The notes: generated by a model from the sequence alone, not told the origin. Positions 1 through 6,954 are shown, counted from the first letter of the stretch. The stretch is DNA of 11,145 nucleotides from an uncultured Collinsella sp. (GCA_902492755.1 CABUNB010000057.1:1-11145); one strand, 5' to 3'. Translations and numbers: made by a program.

Positions 1-147
1 GCACCTACGTTCCTCAAAGAATTGTTAGATTAAAAGTAACAGACCGGATGAAGATGCGTAAGATGGGGGCGAGGCGAATGGCTGAGCGGTATCGATACGC
101 GGGTTCAACGGTATCACATTGGCCACATAGATTTTTAACTTGCATTT

Positions 148-888
148 CTACCCGCCCTTTTCGTAGAGTCGCCGATACGTGCTTAGCGCACCCTCGGCGC
201 GTCCGGCAGGCTTTGCGAAATGGGATCCAGGAGACTTCGGCGCAGCATCATCTTGCGGAATGCTTCTAATGAGCCTCCCATCCTTCAAAAACAGAATCTC
301 ATCGCACAGCCTATCGACCGAATCCAAGATGTGGGATGACATGATGATGCACGTACCAGAATCGGCCAGCTTCCTGAGAATCTCGGAATGCAAGTCCACC
401 CTGCTGGGGTCGAGCGCGTTCATGGGCTCATCTAATAGAAGGTACCGCGCGCCCGTCGCATACGCAATCGCCAGGGTAAGCTGCTGCTTCATGCCCTGGC
501 TCAGAGTGCGGATCCTCATCTTCGCGAACTCGCCTATCTGCGTTTGTTCCACTATCTCTTCGATATCGCGAGCATGCGGCCACATATCGCAAACCATCTT
601 GAGGTGATCTTCCGCACGCAATCCGGGATACAGCAGCGTCCCCTCACCAGGTGCATAGAAGATCATAGAACGGACCTCTCTCGCACCCGTACCCTGCACC
701 TCATCCAGAACGATGCTCCCGTCCACGCGAGGACCCGGCAAACCTGCCATCGCACGCAGCAACGTCGTCTTTCCATGCCCGTTCGGAGCGACGAGACCGT
801 AGACCGTACCCGGGGCAAACTCAGCGTTCACCGAATCTACGAGCACCTTCTTTCCATAAGAGATCGTCAGCGTTTGAAGGTCAATCAT
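148..888 (-). CDS. ABC transporter ATP-binding protein
   Basis: This is the nucleotide-binding subunit of an ABC exporter, hydrolysing ATP at the cytoplasmic face of the membrane to drive the permease encoded just upstream. Counting from the chosen start (246 aa), it has a Walker A motif (APNGHGKTT, about 34-42), the ABC signature LSQGM (129-133), Walker B LLLDEP (150-155), a D-loop (NALDP) and the switch histidine in MSSH (186). The Q-loop region reads FYAPGEG with no glutamine, a departure from the usual pattern. The in-frame ATG at 897 overlaps the permease stop as ATGA. I prefer the ATG at 888, because AAAGGGG at 904-898 lies 9 nt upstream of it but abuts the 897 start, and because MIDLQTLTISYG is a typical beginning for this family. 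The close spacing implies translational coupling with the permease. The substrate cannot be read from the sequence; related exporters move antibiotics, lipids or peptides. The ATPase is intact even though its permease is broken. Confidence 0.93.
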   Translation of the reverse strand: MIDLQTLTISYGKKVLVDSVNAEFAPGTVYGLVAPNGHGKTTLLRAMAGLPGPRVDGSIVLDEVQGTGAREVRSMIFYAPGEGTLLYPGLRAEDHLKMVCDMWPHARDIEEIVEQTQIGEFAKMRIRTLSQGMKQQLTLAIAYATGARYLLLDEPMNALDPSRVDLHSEILRKLADSGTCIIMSSHILDSVDRLCDEILFLKDGRLIRSIPQDDAAPKSPGSHFAKPAGRAEGALSTYRRLYEKGG

Positions 889-893
889 CGAGA

Positions 894-1313
894 TCATCCC
901 CTTTCGATCTTTGGAACACTCAGGCGCACCATCAACGGAGATACGGCGCCCAAGACCACCAGCAGAGCGCCCGATGCGCCGACGACCTCTCCAAAAGGCA
1001 TCGCGTTCGTCCCTCGCCCAAGGAACCCAATCGTCCCCACCTGGGAAGCGGGATCAAACGAGGCGAATGGAGCCAGCAGCGCGACGCCCATGCCCACGCT
1101 TTCAACATGAGCGCTCAACGAACCCAACACCAAGAGAACCGCGCAAACCATTCCGGTGACAACGGGGTTGCGGCTAATCGCTGCTGTCAACGCAGCGACG
1201 ACGGAAATCACGCCGTATGCCATGACCAGCAACGGAATACTGCACAACACCGCCTCCCCCACCATGGACGTTGTCGAAGCTCCCGCCCGAATGAGAGCGA
1301 CGGGATACTCCGA
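894..1313 (-). pseudogene. C-terminal remainder of the ABC permease, after an in-frame TGA
   Basis: This stretch continues the reading frame of the permease directly after the TGA at 1316-1314, with no frameshift. The 16 codons from 1313 to 1266 lead in frame to an internal ATG at 1265 and on to the true stop at 896-894. It encodes three or four hydrophobic segments, including one beginning VLCSIPLLVMAYGVISVV and one ending LLVVLGAVSPLMV. These complete the second permease half, matching the part of the first half that follows its KNGPG...YP motif. The ATG at 1265 could in principle allow re-initiation as a 123-residue protein. However, the nearest purine-rich stretch (GGGAG) is about 13 nt upstream, and a protein holding only the last helices would not make a permease. 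I therefore treat it as the tail of an interrupted gene. Its stop lies 5 nt before the preferred ATPase start. Confidence 0.75.
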
Positions 1314-3116
1314 TCAACCCGCACCGTTCTTAATCACGGACACAACGACAGCGGGAACCATCGACACCAAAAGCAGCACCAAGCCAAGCAGGAGAGCCAG
1401 CGCAACAGCCGTCAGAAAACGCACATGCGCTGTTGCGGGGATCTGGAGAACCAGAAGGGAACGACACTGCAGGTGGGTGCACGCGAGCGATGTGACAACC
1501 ACGGGCAACAGCAAAAATAAGGAGGGAAGCGCTGCCTGGAGATACGAAAGGAGGATTAATGGGGGCATCTTCGTACTTAACTCGTAAACCTTGGGGTCCG
1601 GCAAGCTCGCGATCGACTCAAGCAGAAGGGCGCGCGCCTCCGCACGAGAAGGAGTCTCCGGCTCGATTCCGATCGATTGCAGGAGAGTCGCATCTGCCGC
1701 GCCCAGCTCACCTCGAGCGCGCTCGTACGTCGCAAGGCTTCGAAACCCCTCCGCAGGCATAGGCGCGTACACGAAACCCGAAAGAGCATCCCGCATGTCT
1801 TCCAGGGCCGCTTTGCCCTCGACGTCCATATTCGCAGCGTTCTGCTCTAGATACCGATCTATTGAACGGAGCTCCCCATCCCTATACCGAACAGCGGAAA
1901 CGTTATCAGCGTCAGGAAACATCTCGACCAGAGCCGGGGCCAGCATCGTCGTCGACATTGCAATCGCGCATACGGCGAGGGTAGGAGAACGCAGGAGCAG
2001 TTTCCCCATCGTTCTTACGTATGCAACGGCGGAGGCACAAGCGCTCGAACGAGTTTCCGTTCTCGATGCAGTGAAGGAACCTCTCTCAAGACAAATCGGG
2101 GATATCGGGCACGCGCAGCCGCTCTTTCCAGCAACGCAAAGCAGGCTAATTGCCAGCACCTCGATCCCGATTGCGCATACGAGGGCAATCGCGCCACGCT
2201 CGAAGCAAAGTCCAGGCAGATTCACTATCTGCGTTGTCGGGTACGGGCTATAGGCGCCGACGGTCAACTCAGTGTTCGCATACGTAAGGGGATTCAACAG
2301 GGCGAACTCACGTAAAGCGATGGATCTTCCGTAATACCCGGGAACCATCGTCACCCCCATCAGGGCACATACGAACACGATTCCAAGCGTAGGGTTATTG
2401 GCAATCTTCACGGCAAGGTGAACGACAAGCGAGATGAACGCTGCCACCAAGAATTGCAAGATGGCCGTCTGCGCGAACACCAGCCAAGCCGGTTTGATAA
2501 CCGGAGTCGCATATTGAATGTAGCCTATCGGATAGAACGGCGAGCCCGGGCCATTCTTCACAAGCGCGGCGATTATCCCTGGAAGATTGATGGCGAGGAC
2601 GGCAAGCATTGCAAAAACACTCGCCCATACGCTCGATGCAACAAGTCTACCCAGCTCGCCCATCGGTGCCTGGATGATGAGCTTTTCACGTTTGTTAAGA
2701 CGCGCGGCAAGGAACGAGACGGCAACGGCCGTTGCGACCCATAGCAAGTACTCCTTCGATCCGTCATAATAGGTGTACTCTCCATCCGATATCTGCAGAA
2801 ACGGAAGTAGGGGAGAGAGCGGTGCCAAGATAAGACGTCCCGCGGCAAGAGGGTACAGAAGCGCGGGCATGCTTGATGAAGAGGTATAGACACCGTCCTC
2901 CCCCGCATTCACAAGCGCATCCGCATAGGATGCTGACAATTCCTGCTCAACACGGGTTATTCCCGACTCGAGGTATTCGACCCGTCCGTCGATGCCAGCC
3001 GCGCTCCTGAAGACGGGCAGAGCACAAAGAACCATCAACGCAACAACGACAACACAGAGCGACCTGGAGGAGAGAAGCGACCTAAAGATCGCCTTCGAGA
3101 TTTTGAGCATATTCAT
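1314..3116 (-). CDS. ABC-2-like permease, fused double half, ending at a premature TGA
   Basis: This is an integral membrane permease and the partner of the ATPase at 148-888. Counting from the first possible ATG at 3134, half one has a membrane segment at about 26-46, an outward loop of roughly 80 residues, then five more segments between about 130 and 335. Half two repeats the plan: a segment near 380-405, a loop of over 100 residues, then further helices. The halves are recognisably related: both carry a basic or polar linker followed by QAP/QIP, then a long helix ending in VKNGPG or IKNGAG before a YP pair. Half two stops at TGA 1316-1314 just after KNGAG, yet the frame stays open to 894, giving about 746 residues in all. 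No start is certain. The ATG at 3134 has no good Shine-Dalgarno sequence, while the ATG at 3116 has TTAAGG 6 nt upstream, so I chose 3116; 3110 is also possible. Unless the stop is a sequencing error, the protein is truncated and probably inactive. Confidence 0.82.
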   Translation of the reverse strand: MNMLKISKAIFRSLLSSRSLCVVVVALMVLCALPVFRSAAGIDGRVEYLESGITRVEQELSASYADALVNAGEDGVYTSSSSMPALLYPLAAGRLILAPLSPLLPFLQISDGEYTYYDGSKEYLLWVATAVAVSFLAARLNKREKLIIQAPMGELGRLVASSVWASVFAMLAVLAINLPGIIAALVKNGPGSPFYPIGYIQYATPVIKPAWLVFAQTAILQFLVAAFISLVVHLAVKIANNPTLGIVFVCALMGVTMVPGYYGRSIALREFALLNPLTYANTELTVGAYSPYPTTQIVNLPGLCFERGAIALVCAIGIEVLAISLLCVAGKSGCACPISPICLERGSFTASRTETRSSACASAVAYVRTMGKLLLRSPTLAVCAIAMSTTMLAPALVEMFPDADNVSAVRYRDGELRSIDRYLEQNAANMDVEGKAALEDMRDALSGFVYAPMPAEGFRSLATYERARGELGAADATLLQSIGIEPETPSRAEARALLLESIASLPDPKVYELSTKMPPLILLSYLQAALPSLFLLLPVVVTSLACTHLQCRSLLVLQIPATAHVRFLTAVALALLLGLVLLLVSMVPAVVVSVIKNGAG

Positions 3117-3149
3117 CGCCAACCTTAACCTCATCCAGTCGGAACAGAG

Positions 3150-3172
3150 GGGCCGAACAAAATGCTCGGCCC
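3150..3172 (-). other. Stem-loop in the permease leader
   Basis: GGGCCGA (3150-3156) and TCGGCCC (3166-3172) form a perfect 7-bp stem with a 9-nt loop. On the minus strand it would sit in the 5' leader of the permease mRNA, about 34 nt before the chosen ATG. On the plus strand it is followed by TTATTACTT, which is too broken for a convincing terminator. It may stabilise the leader or limit read-through into the rightward operon; this role is inferred. Confidence 0.45.
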
Positions 3173-3179
3173 TTATTAC

Positions 3180-3208
3180 TTGCCGGCAAAGTCAATTTAA
3201 CATAAACT
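3180..3208 (+). promoter_or_regulatory. Candidate promoter for the DUF2975/HTH operon
   Basis: TTGCCG (3180-3185) and TAAACT (3203-3208) are separated by 17 nt and each match the sigma-70-type consensus at four of six positions. The start codon follows at 3252 with GGAGG at 3242-3246, leaving a leader of about 35-40 nt. The -35 lies inside a perfect 10-bp palindrome TTGCCGGCAA (3180-3189). No equally good promoter was found for the leftward operon in this gap. Confidence 0.45.
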
Positions 3209-3214
3209 GTTAAA
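3196..3214. promoter_or_regulatory. Candidate operator, perfect 7+7 inverted repeat
   Basis: TTTAACA (3196-3202) and TGTTAAA (3208-3214) are exact inverted copies separated by 5 nt, a 19-nt dyad typical of a dimeric HTH repressor site. Its centre coincides with the candidate -10 box of the rightward operon, and the site lies between that operon and the divergent ABC operon. The HTH protein at 3774-4025 is the obvious candidate to bind it, giving autoregulation and perhaps control of the exporter. The symmetry is seen; the binding partner is inferred. Confidence 0.5.
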
Positions 3215-3251
3215 AAGTAACCTGAGTTTTTTAAATTCTTCGGAGGTTATT

Positions 3252-3764
3252 ATGAGTTCCGACAATCGCACTCCCCGGCTTCATTCCTTCCGCATCGCAT
3301 GTGCGATAGCCTCTGCGACCCTTTGCGCCACCGCCATCGCACAAGTGGCGTTCTCCTTAAAGCCAGCAATCGAAGTGCTCGACAACCCTGTAATTGCAGA
3401 CTCCCCCGCGTATCCAGCCCTTGCGATCTCGACATTGGTCCCTGCCGTCATCGGTATCGCTACGACCATCCTCAGCGCCGTTCTCGTGTGGACGATCAAG
3501 AGCGGAGACCCCTTCAAGAAAGGGTCTGCGACATGCTTGAAGGTGCTCGGCATTCTCTTCGTTGTTCAAGCTGCCACCAGCCTCTACGCCGGCTCACTCA
3601 AAACCTCCGTTTCGATGTTTGGCGGCGAGGGGGCCGTCGGCGCCCAAGAGATCGCTTCATCATTCGATTGGACCTCTCTGGTTCTCGGCATCGTCCTGTT
3701 CATGCTTTCCCAGCTCTTCTTGTACGCCCGAGAGCTGTACCTCGACTCCGACGAGATTGCGTAA
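3252..3764 (+). CDS. DUF2975-type four-helix membrane protein
   Basis: This is a membrane protein of 170 residues with four predicted helices at about 12-35, 54-80, 93-113 and 140-162, a short cytoplasmic N-terminus and the ending FLYARELYLDSDEIA. That layout, and the charged ELxxDxDEI tail, fit the DUF2975 family of actinobacteria and firmicutes. Members are usually encoded directly before a small HTH regulator, exactly as here, but their molecular role is unknown. The start is well supported by CGGAGG 5 nt before the ATG. The HTH gene follows after 9 nt, so the two are co-transcribed. The membrane protein may sense a signal or hold the regulator at the membrane; this is inference from the pairing only. 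Family assignment is by pattern, without a profile search. Confidence 0.85.
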   Translation: MSSDNRTPRLHSFRIACAIASATLCATAIAQVAFSLKPAIEVLDNPVIADSPAYPALAISTLVPAVIGIATTILSAVLVWTIKSGDPFKKGSATCLKVLGILFVVQAATSLYAGSLKTSVSMFGGEGAVGAQEIASSFDWTSLVLGIVLFMLSQLFLYARELYLDSDEIA

Positions 3765-3773
3765 GGAAACGCC

Positions 3774-4025
3774 ATGCCCGTAATTGTTCGCCTCGACAAG
3801 ATCATGGCCGAGCGAAAGATTTCCTCGAACGAACTTGCCGAAAGGATTGGAACCACGCCCGTGAACCTGTCCCGTATTAAAAAAGGGCATATTCGCGGCA
3901 TTCGCTTCAACACACTCGAGCAGCTATGCCTCGCCCTTCGTTGCCAACCCGGAGACCTTCTCGAAGTCATGAGCGAAGAGGATGCCCGAAAGGAGTTCGG
4001 ACTCGATTGGTCCGCCGAGGATTAG
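3774..4025 (+). CDS. Small Cro/C1-type HTH transcriptional regulator
   Basis: This 83-residue DNA-binding protein has an HTH of the YozG/HTH_26 kind. IVRLDKIMAERKISSNELAERIG contains the first two helices, TTPVNLSRIKKGHIRGIRF the recognition helix and wing, and FNTLEQLCLALRCQPGDLLE the closing helices and the typical CQPGDLLE end at about residues 50-62. A tail of about 20 residues, rich in acidic residues, follows. The Shine-Dalgarno sequence TAAGGA overlaps the stop of the DUF2975 gene, so the pair is translated together. It probably controls its own operon through the dyad at 3196-3214. The frame continues past its TAG straight into a recombinase remnant, so the last residues might be altered by that junction; the HTH domain itself is complete. 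Confidence 0.9.
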   Translation: MPVIVRLDKIMAERKISSNELAERIGTTPVNLSRIKKGHIRGIRFNTLEQLCLALRCQPGDLLEVMSEEDARKEFGLDWSAED

Positions 4026-4709
4026 AGGGCGGTCGTACTCGCCCTGCACACGGGGATGCGAATCGGCGAGGTCTGCGGCCTTCGGTGGTGCGATGTGGAT
4101 TTCGAGACGGGCCTGATCTCGATCAGACACTCGGTGGCGTACGCGAAGGGAATGGGTTCGTTCATCAAGGACACCAAGACCCATGACGCCAGGGGTATCC
4201 CCATCGACCCGGTCGGCCTACTCCCCTTCCTGAAGGAGACCCACGAGATCGACTGCGGAAAGCTGCGCTTGCGCGGCCTTACCGGGGCGGTCGAGATCGG
4301 GGACTGCTACATCCTGTCGGAGCCGGGCGCGACCTTCGCGACGACAAGCTATATCCGCAGGGCGTTCAAGACGTTCTCGGAGACCAACGGCCTCATGGGC
4401 ACCAACGACGAGCTGATCACGTTCCACGGCCTTCGCCACACGTTCGCAACGCAGTGGATCCGCCAAGGCGGCGATATCAAGGCGCTCCAATCGATCCTCG
4501 GCCACAAGGACGCCATGGCGACGCTCAACGTCTACGCCGACATCGAGCCCATCTCCAAAATCCATAACATGCTGCGCGCCACGCCGTGCCTTTGGCGCGG
4601 GCACCTCGGGCCGAGGGTCGATCCGGGTCCCATGTTCCAACAGAGGATCCAGGAGTCCATCGAGACGCTCCAGGCGTTCGGCTACGGCATCACCGAGCCG
4701 GACGACTGA
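4026..4709 (+). pseudogene. Tyrosine recombinase (phage-type integrase), N-terminally truncated
   Basis: The translated fragment starts RAVVLALHTGMRIGEVCGLRW and holds the whole catalytic domain of a tyrosine site-specific recombinase. The first catalytic Arg lies in TGMRIGE, the beta-hairpin Lys in IKDTKTHD, H-x-x-R in FHGLRHT, the second His in LGHKD and the Tyr nucleophile in TLNVYAD. The arm-binding and core-binding domains, usually some 150-180 residues, are missing. Homology begins at the codon after the HTH stop with no plausible start codon or ribosome site. The ATG at 4056 follows the first Arg helix start and has only GGGG directly beside it. It is therefore a remnant, probably of a mobile element that brought in or deleted neighbouring DNA. 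Its G+C resembles the flanking core genes to the right more than the ABC block to the left. Activity is unlikely without the DNA-binding domains. Confidence 0.85.
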
Positions 4710-5078
4710 AATATCGCCATACGCGACGTGAAGACGAACAGTTGGCTCTAGCTCACCGAGTACGCGGCAGTGCTGGGCCCATCCCAACTGAGGTCACGGT
4801 GGTCCGATAGGGGCGCCGCCCGCGGCATGCGCCGCGAAGCGGTATCCCCTACCGAAGGGCGGGGATGCCCTCCGCTTCCAGTTCGGAATCAGCCGTCGGA
4901 GGCGTTCGGCTGACTGCGGGAACGGCCTGTCCGCTCAATGTGTTCGGCTGAGATCGGAAATCAACCCAACACGAGCCGGACACGCGCCAGACGGCTCTTC
5001 CCCGTACGGCCTTCCCCCTTACGCTCATGTTGCAGACGTGTAACGCCGCAGCAAAGGTGCCCCTTTTTGCACAGGACG
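4710..5078. other. Gene-free stretch with hairpins and a short repeat
   Basis: No credible gene was seen on either strand. The stretch holds a nested hairpin at 4808-4851, a small hairpin AGGGC/GCCCT at 4856-4871, and a 7-bp hairpin TCAGCCG/CGGCTGA at 4889-4913. The decamer GTTCGGCTGA occurs twice (4904-4913 and 4942-4951). An imperfect inverted repeat GCAAAGG...CCTTTTTGC lies at 5051-5070 just ahead of the promoter. The position after an integrase remnant makes this a possible old attachment region, but no tRNA or clear core site was recognised. Confidence 0.5.
4808..4851. other. Nested GC-rich stem-loop after the integrase remnant
   Basis: TAGGGG (4808-4813) pairs with CCCCTA (4846-4851). 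Inside, CGCGGC (4821-4826) pairs with GCCGCG (4831-4836) around a four-base ATGC loop. There is no T-run on either side, so it is not a standard intrinsic terminator. It may be a structured 3' end or part of a recombination site. Confidence 0.4.
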
Positions 5079-5101
5079 GGTACAATGATGAACACTGTAC
5101 C
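5079..5101 (+). promoter_or_regulatory. Promoter -10 with overlapping inverted repeat upstream of the ACT gene
   Basis: TACAAT (5081-5086) is a strong -10 candidate; the -35 region near 5058-5063 is weak. GGTACA (5079-5084) and TGTACC (5096-5101) are exact inverted copies 11 nt apart, covering the -10 and the expected start of transcription. This could be a repressor site or a hairpin at the very 5' end of the mRNA. The start codon is 47 nt further on. Confidence 0.45.
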
Positions 5102-5147
5102 GTAGCGGAGCGCCGTCGCGCGCCGCCAACACGCGAAAGGGTTTCCC

Positions 5148-5435
5148 ATGGCCGAGATCTCGTCCTCCCGTATCGTCATCACCGTCCTTGGCAAGAACCG
5201 CCCCGGCATCGTCGCCGGCGTCACCCGTGTCCTAGGCGAGGCCAACGTCGACATCCGCGACATCACGCAGTCCATTATCGAGGACATCTTCACCATGACC
5301 ATGCTGGCCGATACCGCCGAGTCCAAGCTCGACTTCGCCGAGCTGCAGAAGGCGCTGGCCGAGGCCGGCGAGCTTTCGGGCGTCAACGTGTCCATCCAGC
5401 GCGAGGACGTCTTCAACTTTATGTACCGCCTGTAG
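5148..5435 (+). CDS. ACT domain-containing protein (UPF0237 family)
   Basis: This 95-residue cytoplasmic protein is built almost wholly of one ACT domain at about residues 7-85. The signature stretch ITVLGKNRPGIVAGVTRVLGE is followed by NVDIRDITQSIIEDIFTMTML. This matches the stand-alone UPF0237/ACT_6 family in length and motif order. ACT domains bind amino acids or other small ligands and usually act as allosteric sensors; the ligand of this family is not established. The start is supported by AAAGGG (5136-5141) 6 nt before the ATG. Members often precede a UPF0210/PFL-like gene. Here the next gene, after 77 nt with no obvious terminator, is citrate synthase, so co-transcription with glutamate-pathway metabolism is likely. 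Confidence 0.92.
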   Translation: MAEISSSRIVITVLGKNRPGIVAGVTRVLGEANVDIRDITQSIIEDIFTMTMLADTAESKLDFAELQKALAEAGELSGVNVSIQREDVFNFMYRL

Positions 5436-5512
5436 CGAGCAAGCCGCTGGGGATAGCCTGACGCGCGCATGCCCATGCAAGTCACCCCGATGCGGCCCGG
5501 AGAGGAGCGCGC

Positions 5513-6931
5513 ATGGCCTACGACGCCAAGAAAATCTATTACCGCTTCGATGACCACCTGAGCCGCCTGGTTCTGGATTACGAGGCGAGCCGTCAGATTT
5601 CGCCCGAAAGCGAAAACCTTTACCACGGCCTGCCGACCGCCCCGTACGACGAGGACCTGTTCGTAGAGCACAACGTCAAGCGCGGCCTGCGCAATGCCGA
5701 CGGCTCGGGCGTGGTCGCGGGCCTTACCCGCATCTCGGATGTGCACGGCTACAACAAGGTCGACGGAAAGGTCGTGCCCGATCAGGGCAAGCTCACGCTT
5801 CGCGGCTACAGCATCGAGGATCTGGTCAACAATGCCCAGGCCGAGAATCGCTACGGCTACGAAGAAGTCGCCTATCTGCTTATCACGGGTTCGCTGCCCA
5901 ACAAGGAAGAGCTCGACGGCTTCTGCGAGCGCCTAGGTGCCTTTAGACATCTGAGCGACGAGTACGTCAAAGAGTTTCCCATGACCACGGTGTCGTCGAG
6001 CATCATGAATGTGCTTCAGCGCGCCGTGCTGCTGCTCTACGCCTTCGATGCCGAACCAGACGTGATCACGCCCGAGCACGAAATCGACGTCGCCATTTCC
6101 ATGCTCGCACGTCTCCCGCGCATCGCCGCCTTCGCACACATGGCCTCGGTCGCCAAGCTTCGCGGCTCCGAGGTTCACGTGCCGCACCCCACGCCCGGCC
6201 TCTCCACCGCCGAGACCATCCTACAGGTCCTGCGCGGCGGCATGGCGTTCACCCGCGATGAGGCGATGCTGCTCGACGTTATGCTCATGCTGCATGCCGA
6301 GCACGGCGGCGGCAACAACTCCACCTTCGCTTGCCGCGTGCTGTCGTCTTCGGCCACCGACCCGTATTCCGCCTACGCCGCGGCTATCGGCTCGCTCAAG
6401 GGCCCGCGCCACGGCGGCGCCAATGCCAAGGTCGTGTCTATGCACGAGGACATCCGCGCGCATGTCTCCAACTGGGAGGACGAGGACGAGGTCGCGGCCT
6501 ACCTGGGCAAGATCCTCGACAAGCAGGCCTTCGACGGCACGGGCCTCATCTACGGCATGGGCCACGCCGTCTATACGCTCAGCGACCCGCGCGCCGAGGT
6601 CTGCCGCCGTTACGCGCGCTCACTGGCAGCCAAGAAGGACTTGGGCGAAGAGTTCGCACTCATCGAGCGTATCGAGCGCCTGGCACCCCAGGTCATGCGC
6701 GACCACGGCATGACCAAGCCCATCTGCGCCAACATCGACCTGTACACGGGCTTTATCTACAAGATGCTCGGCGTGCCCGAGACGCTCTTTACGCCGCTAT
6801 TCGCCGTCGCCCGCATGGCCGGCTGGTCGGCGCACCGCATGGAAGAGCTCTTCTGCGCGCACCGTATTATTCGCCCGGCCTATCGTCCGGTGATCGAGCC
6901 GCTGGCGTACAAGCCGCTCGCCGACCGCTAG
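5513..6931 (+). CDS. gltA: Citrate synthase
   Basis: Condenses oxaloacetate with acetyl-CoA to citrate in the cytoplasm, the first step of the TCA cycle; in an organism with a partial cycle it would serve 2-oxoglutarate and glutamate supply. At 472 residues it exceeds most citrate synthases because of an N-terminal part of about 50-60 residues before RGLRNADGSGVVAGLT. The family residues are present: H264 in LHAEHGGGNNSTF, H300 in KGPRHGGAN, H351 in GMGHAVYTLSDPRA and the catalytic Asp D409 in CANIDLYTGFIY. The C-terminal CoA-site region FTPLFAVARMAGWSAHRMEE is also present. The start is supported by GGAGAGGAG 5 nt before the ATG. It follows the ACT gene by 77 nt and ends before a clear terminator. 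A 2-methylcitrate synthase cannot be ruled out by eye, but no prp genes are nearby. Confidence 0.95.
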   Translation: MAYDAKKIYYRFDDHLSRLVLDYEASRQISPESENLYHGLPTAPYDEDLFVEHNVKRGLRNADGSGVVAGLTRISDVHGYNKVDGKVVPDQGKLTLRGYSIEDLVNNAQAENRYGYEEVAYLLITGSLPNKEELDGFCERLGAFRHLSDEYVKEFPMTTVSSSIMNVLQRAVLLLYAFDAEPDVITPEHEIDVAISMLARLPRIAAFAHMASVAKLRGSEVHVPHPTPGLSTAETILQVLRGGMAFTRDEAMLLDVMLMLHAEHGGGNNSTFACRVLSSSATDPYSAYAAAIGSLKGPRHGGANAKVVSMHEDIRAHVSNWEDEDEVAAYLGKILDKQAFDGTGLIYGMGHAVYTLSDPRAEVCRRYARSLAAKKDLGEEFALIERIERLAPQVMRDHGMTKPICANIDLYTGFIYKMLGVPETLFTPLFAVARMAGWSAHRMEELFCAHRIIRPAYRPVIEPLAYKPLADR

Positions 6932-6954
6932 GACGCGGACCGTTATAGAACTCG

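Noticed and set aside
14..145. Minus-strand frame of 43 codons starting 2 nt after the ATPase stop, with a fair ribosome site (AAGGG) and a C-x2-C pair
   Set aside because: The residues after about position 12 look random, and no family is recognisable. The good spacing alone is not enough to call a gene, although a decayed third operon gene cannot be excluded.
544..1110. Plus-strand frames of up to 188 codons opposite the ATPase and the permease end (also 1156-1587 and 1591-2253)
   Set aside because: Shadows of the minus-strand genes, with low-complexity, Arg/Thr/Ser-rich translations and no ribosome sites of note.
1314..1316. TGA read as selenocysteine or tryptophan
   Set aside because: No SECIS-like hairpin was evident after the codon, a permease has no known use for selenocysteine, and the other genes give no sign of an altered code.
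4961..5746. Long minus-strand frame of 261 codons opposite the ACT and citrate synthase genes
   Set aside because: It is antisense to two strongly supported genes, and its residues show no domain; typical of GC-rich DNA.
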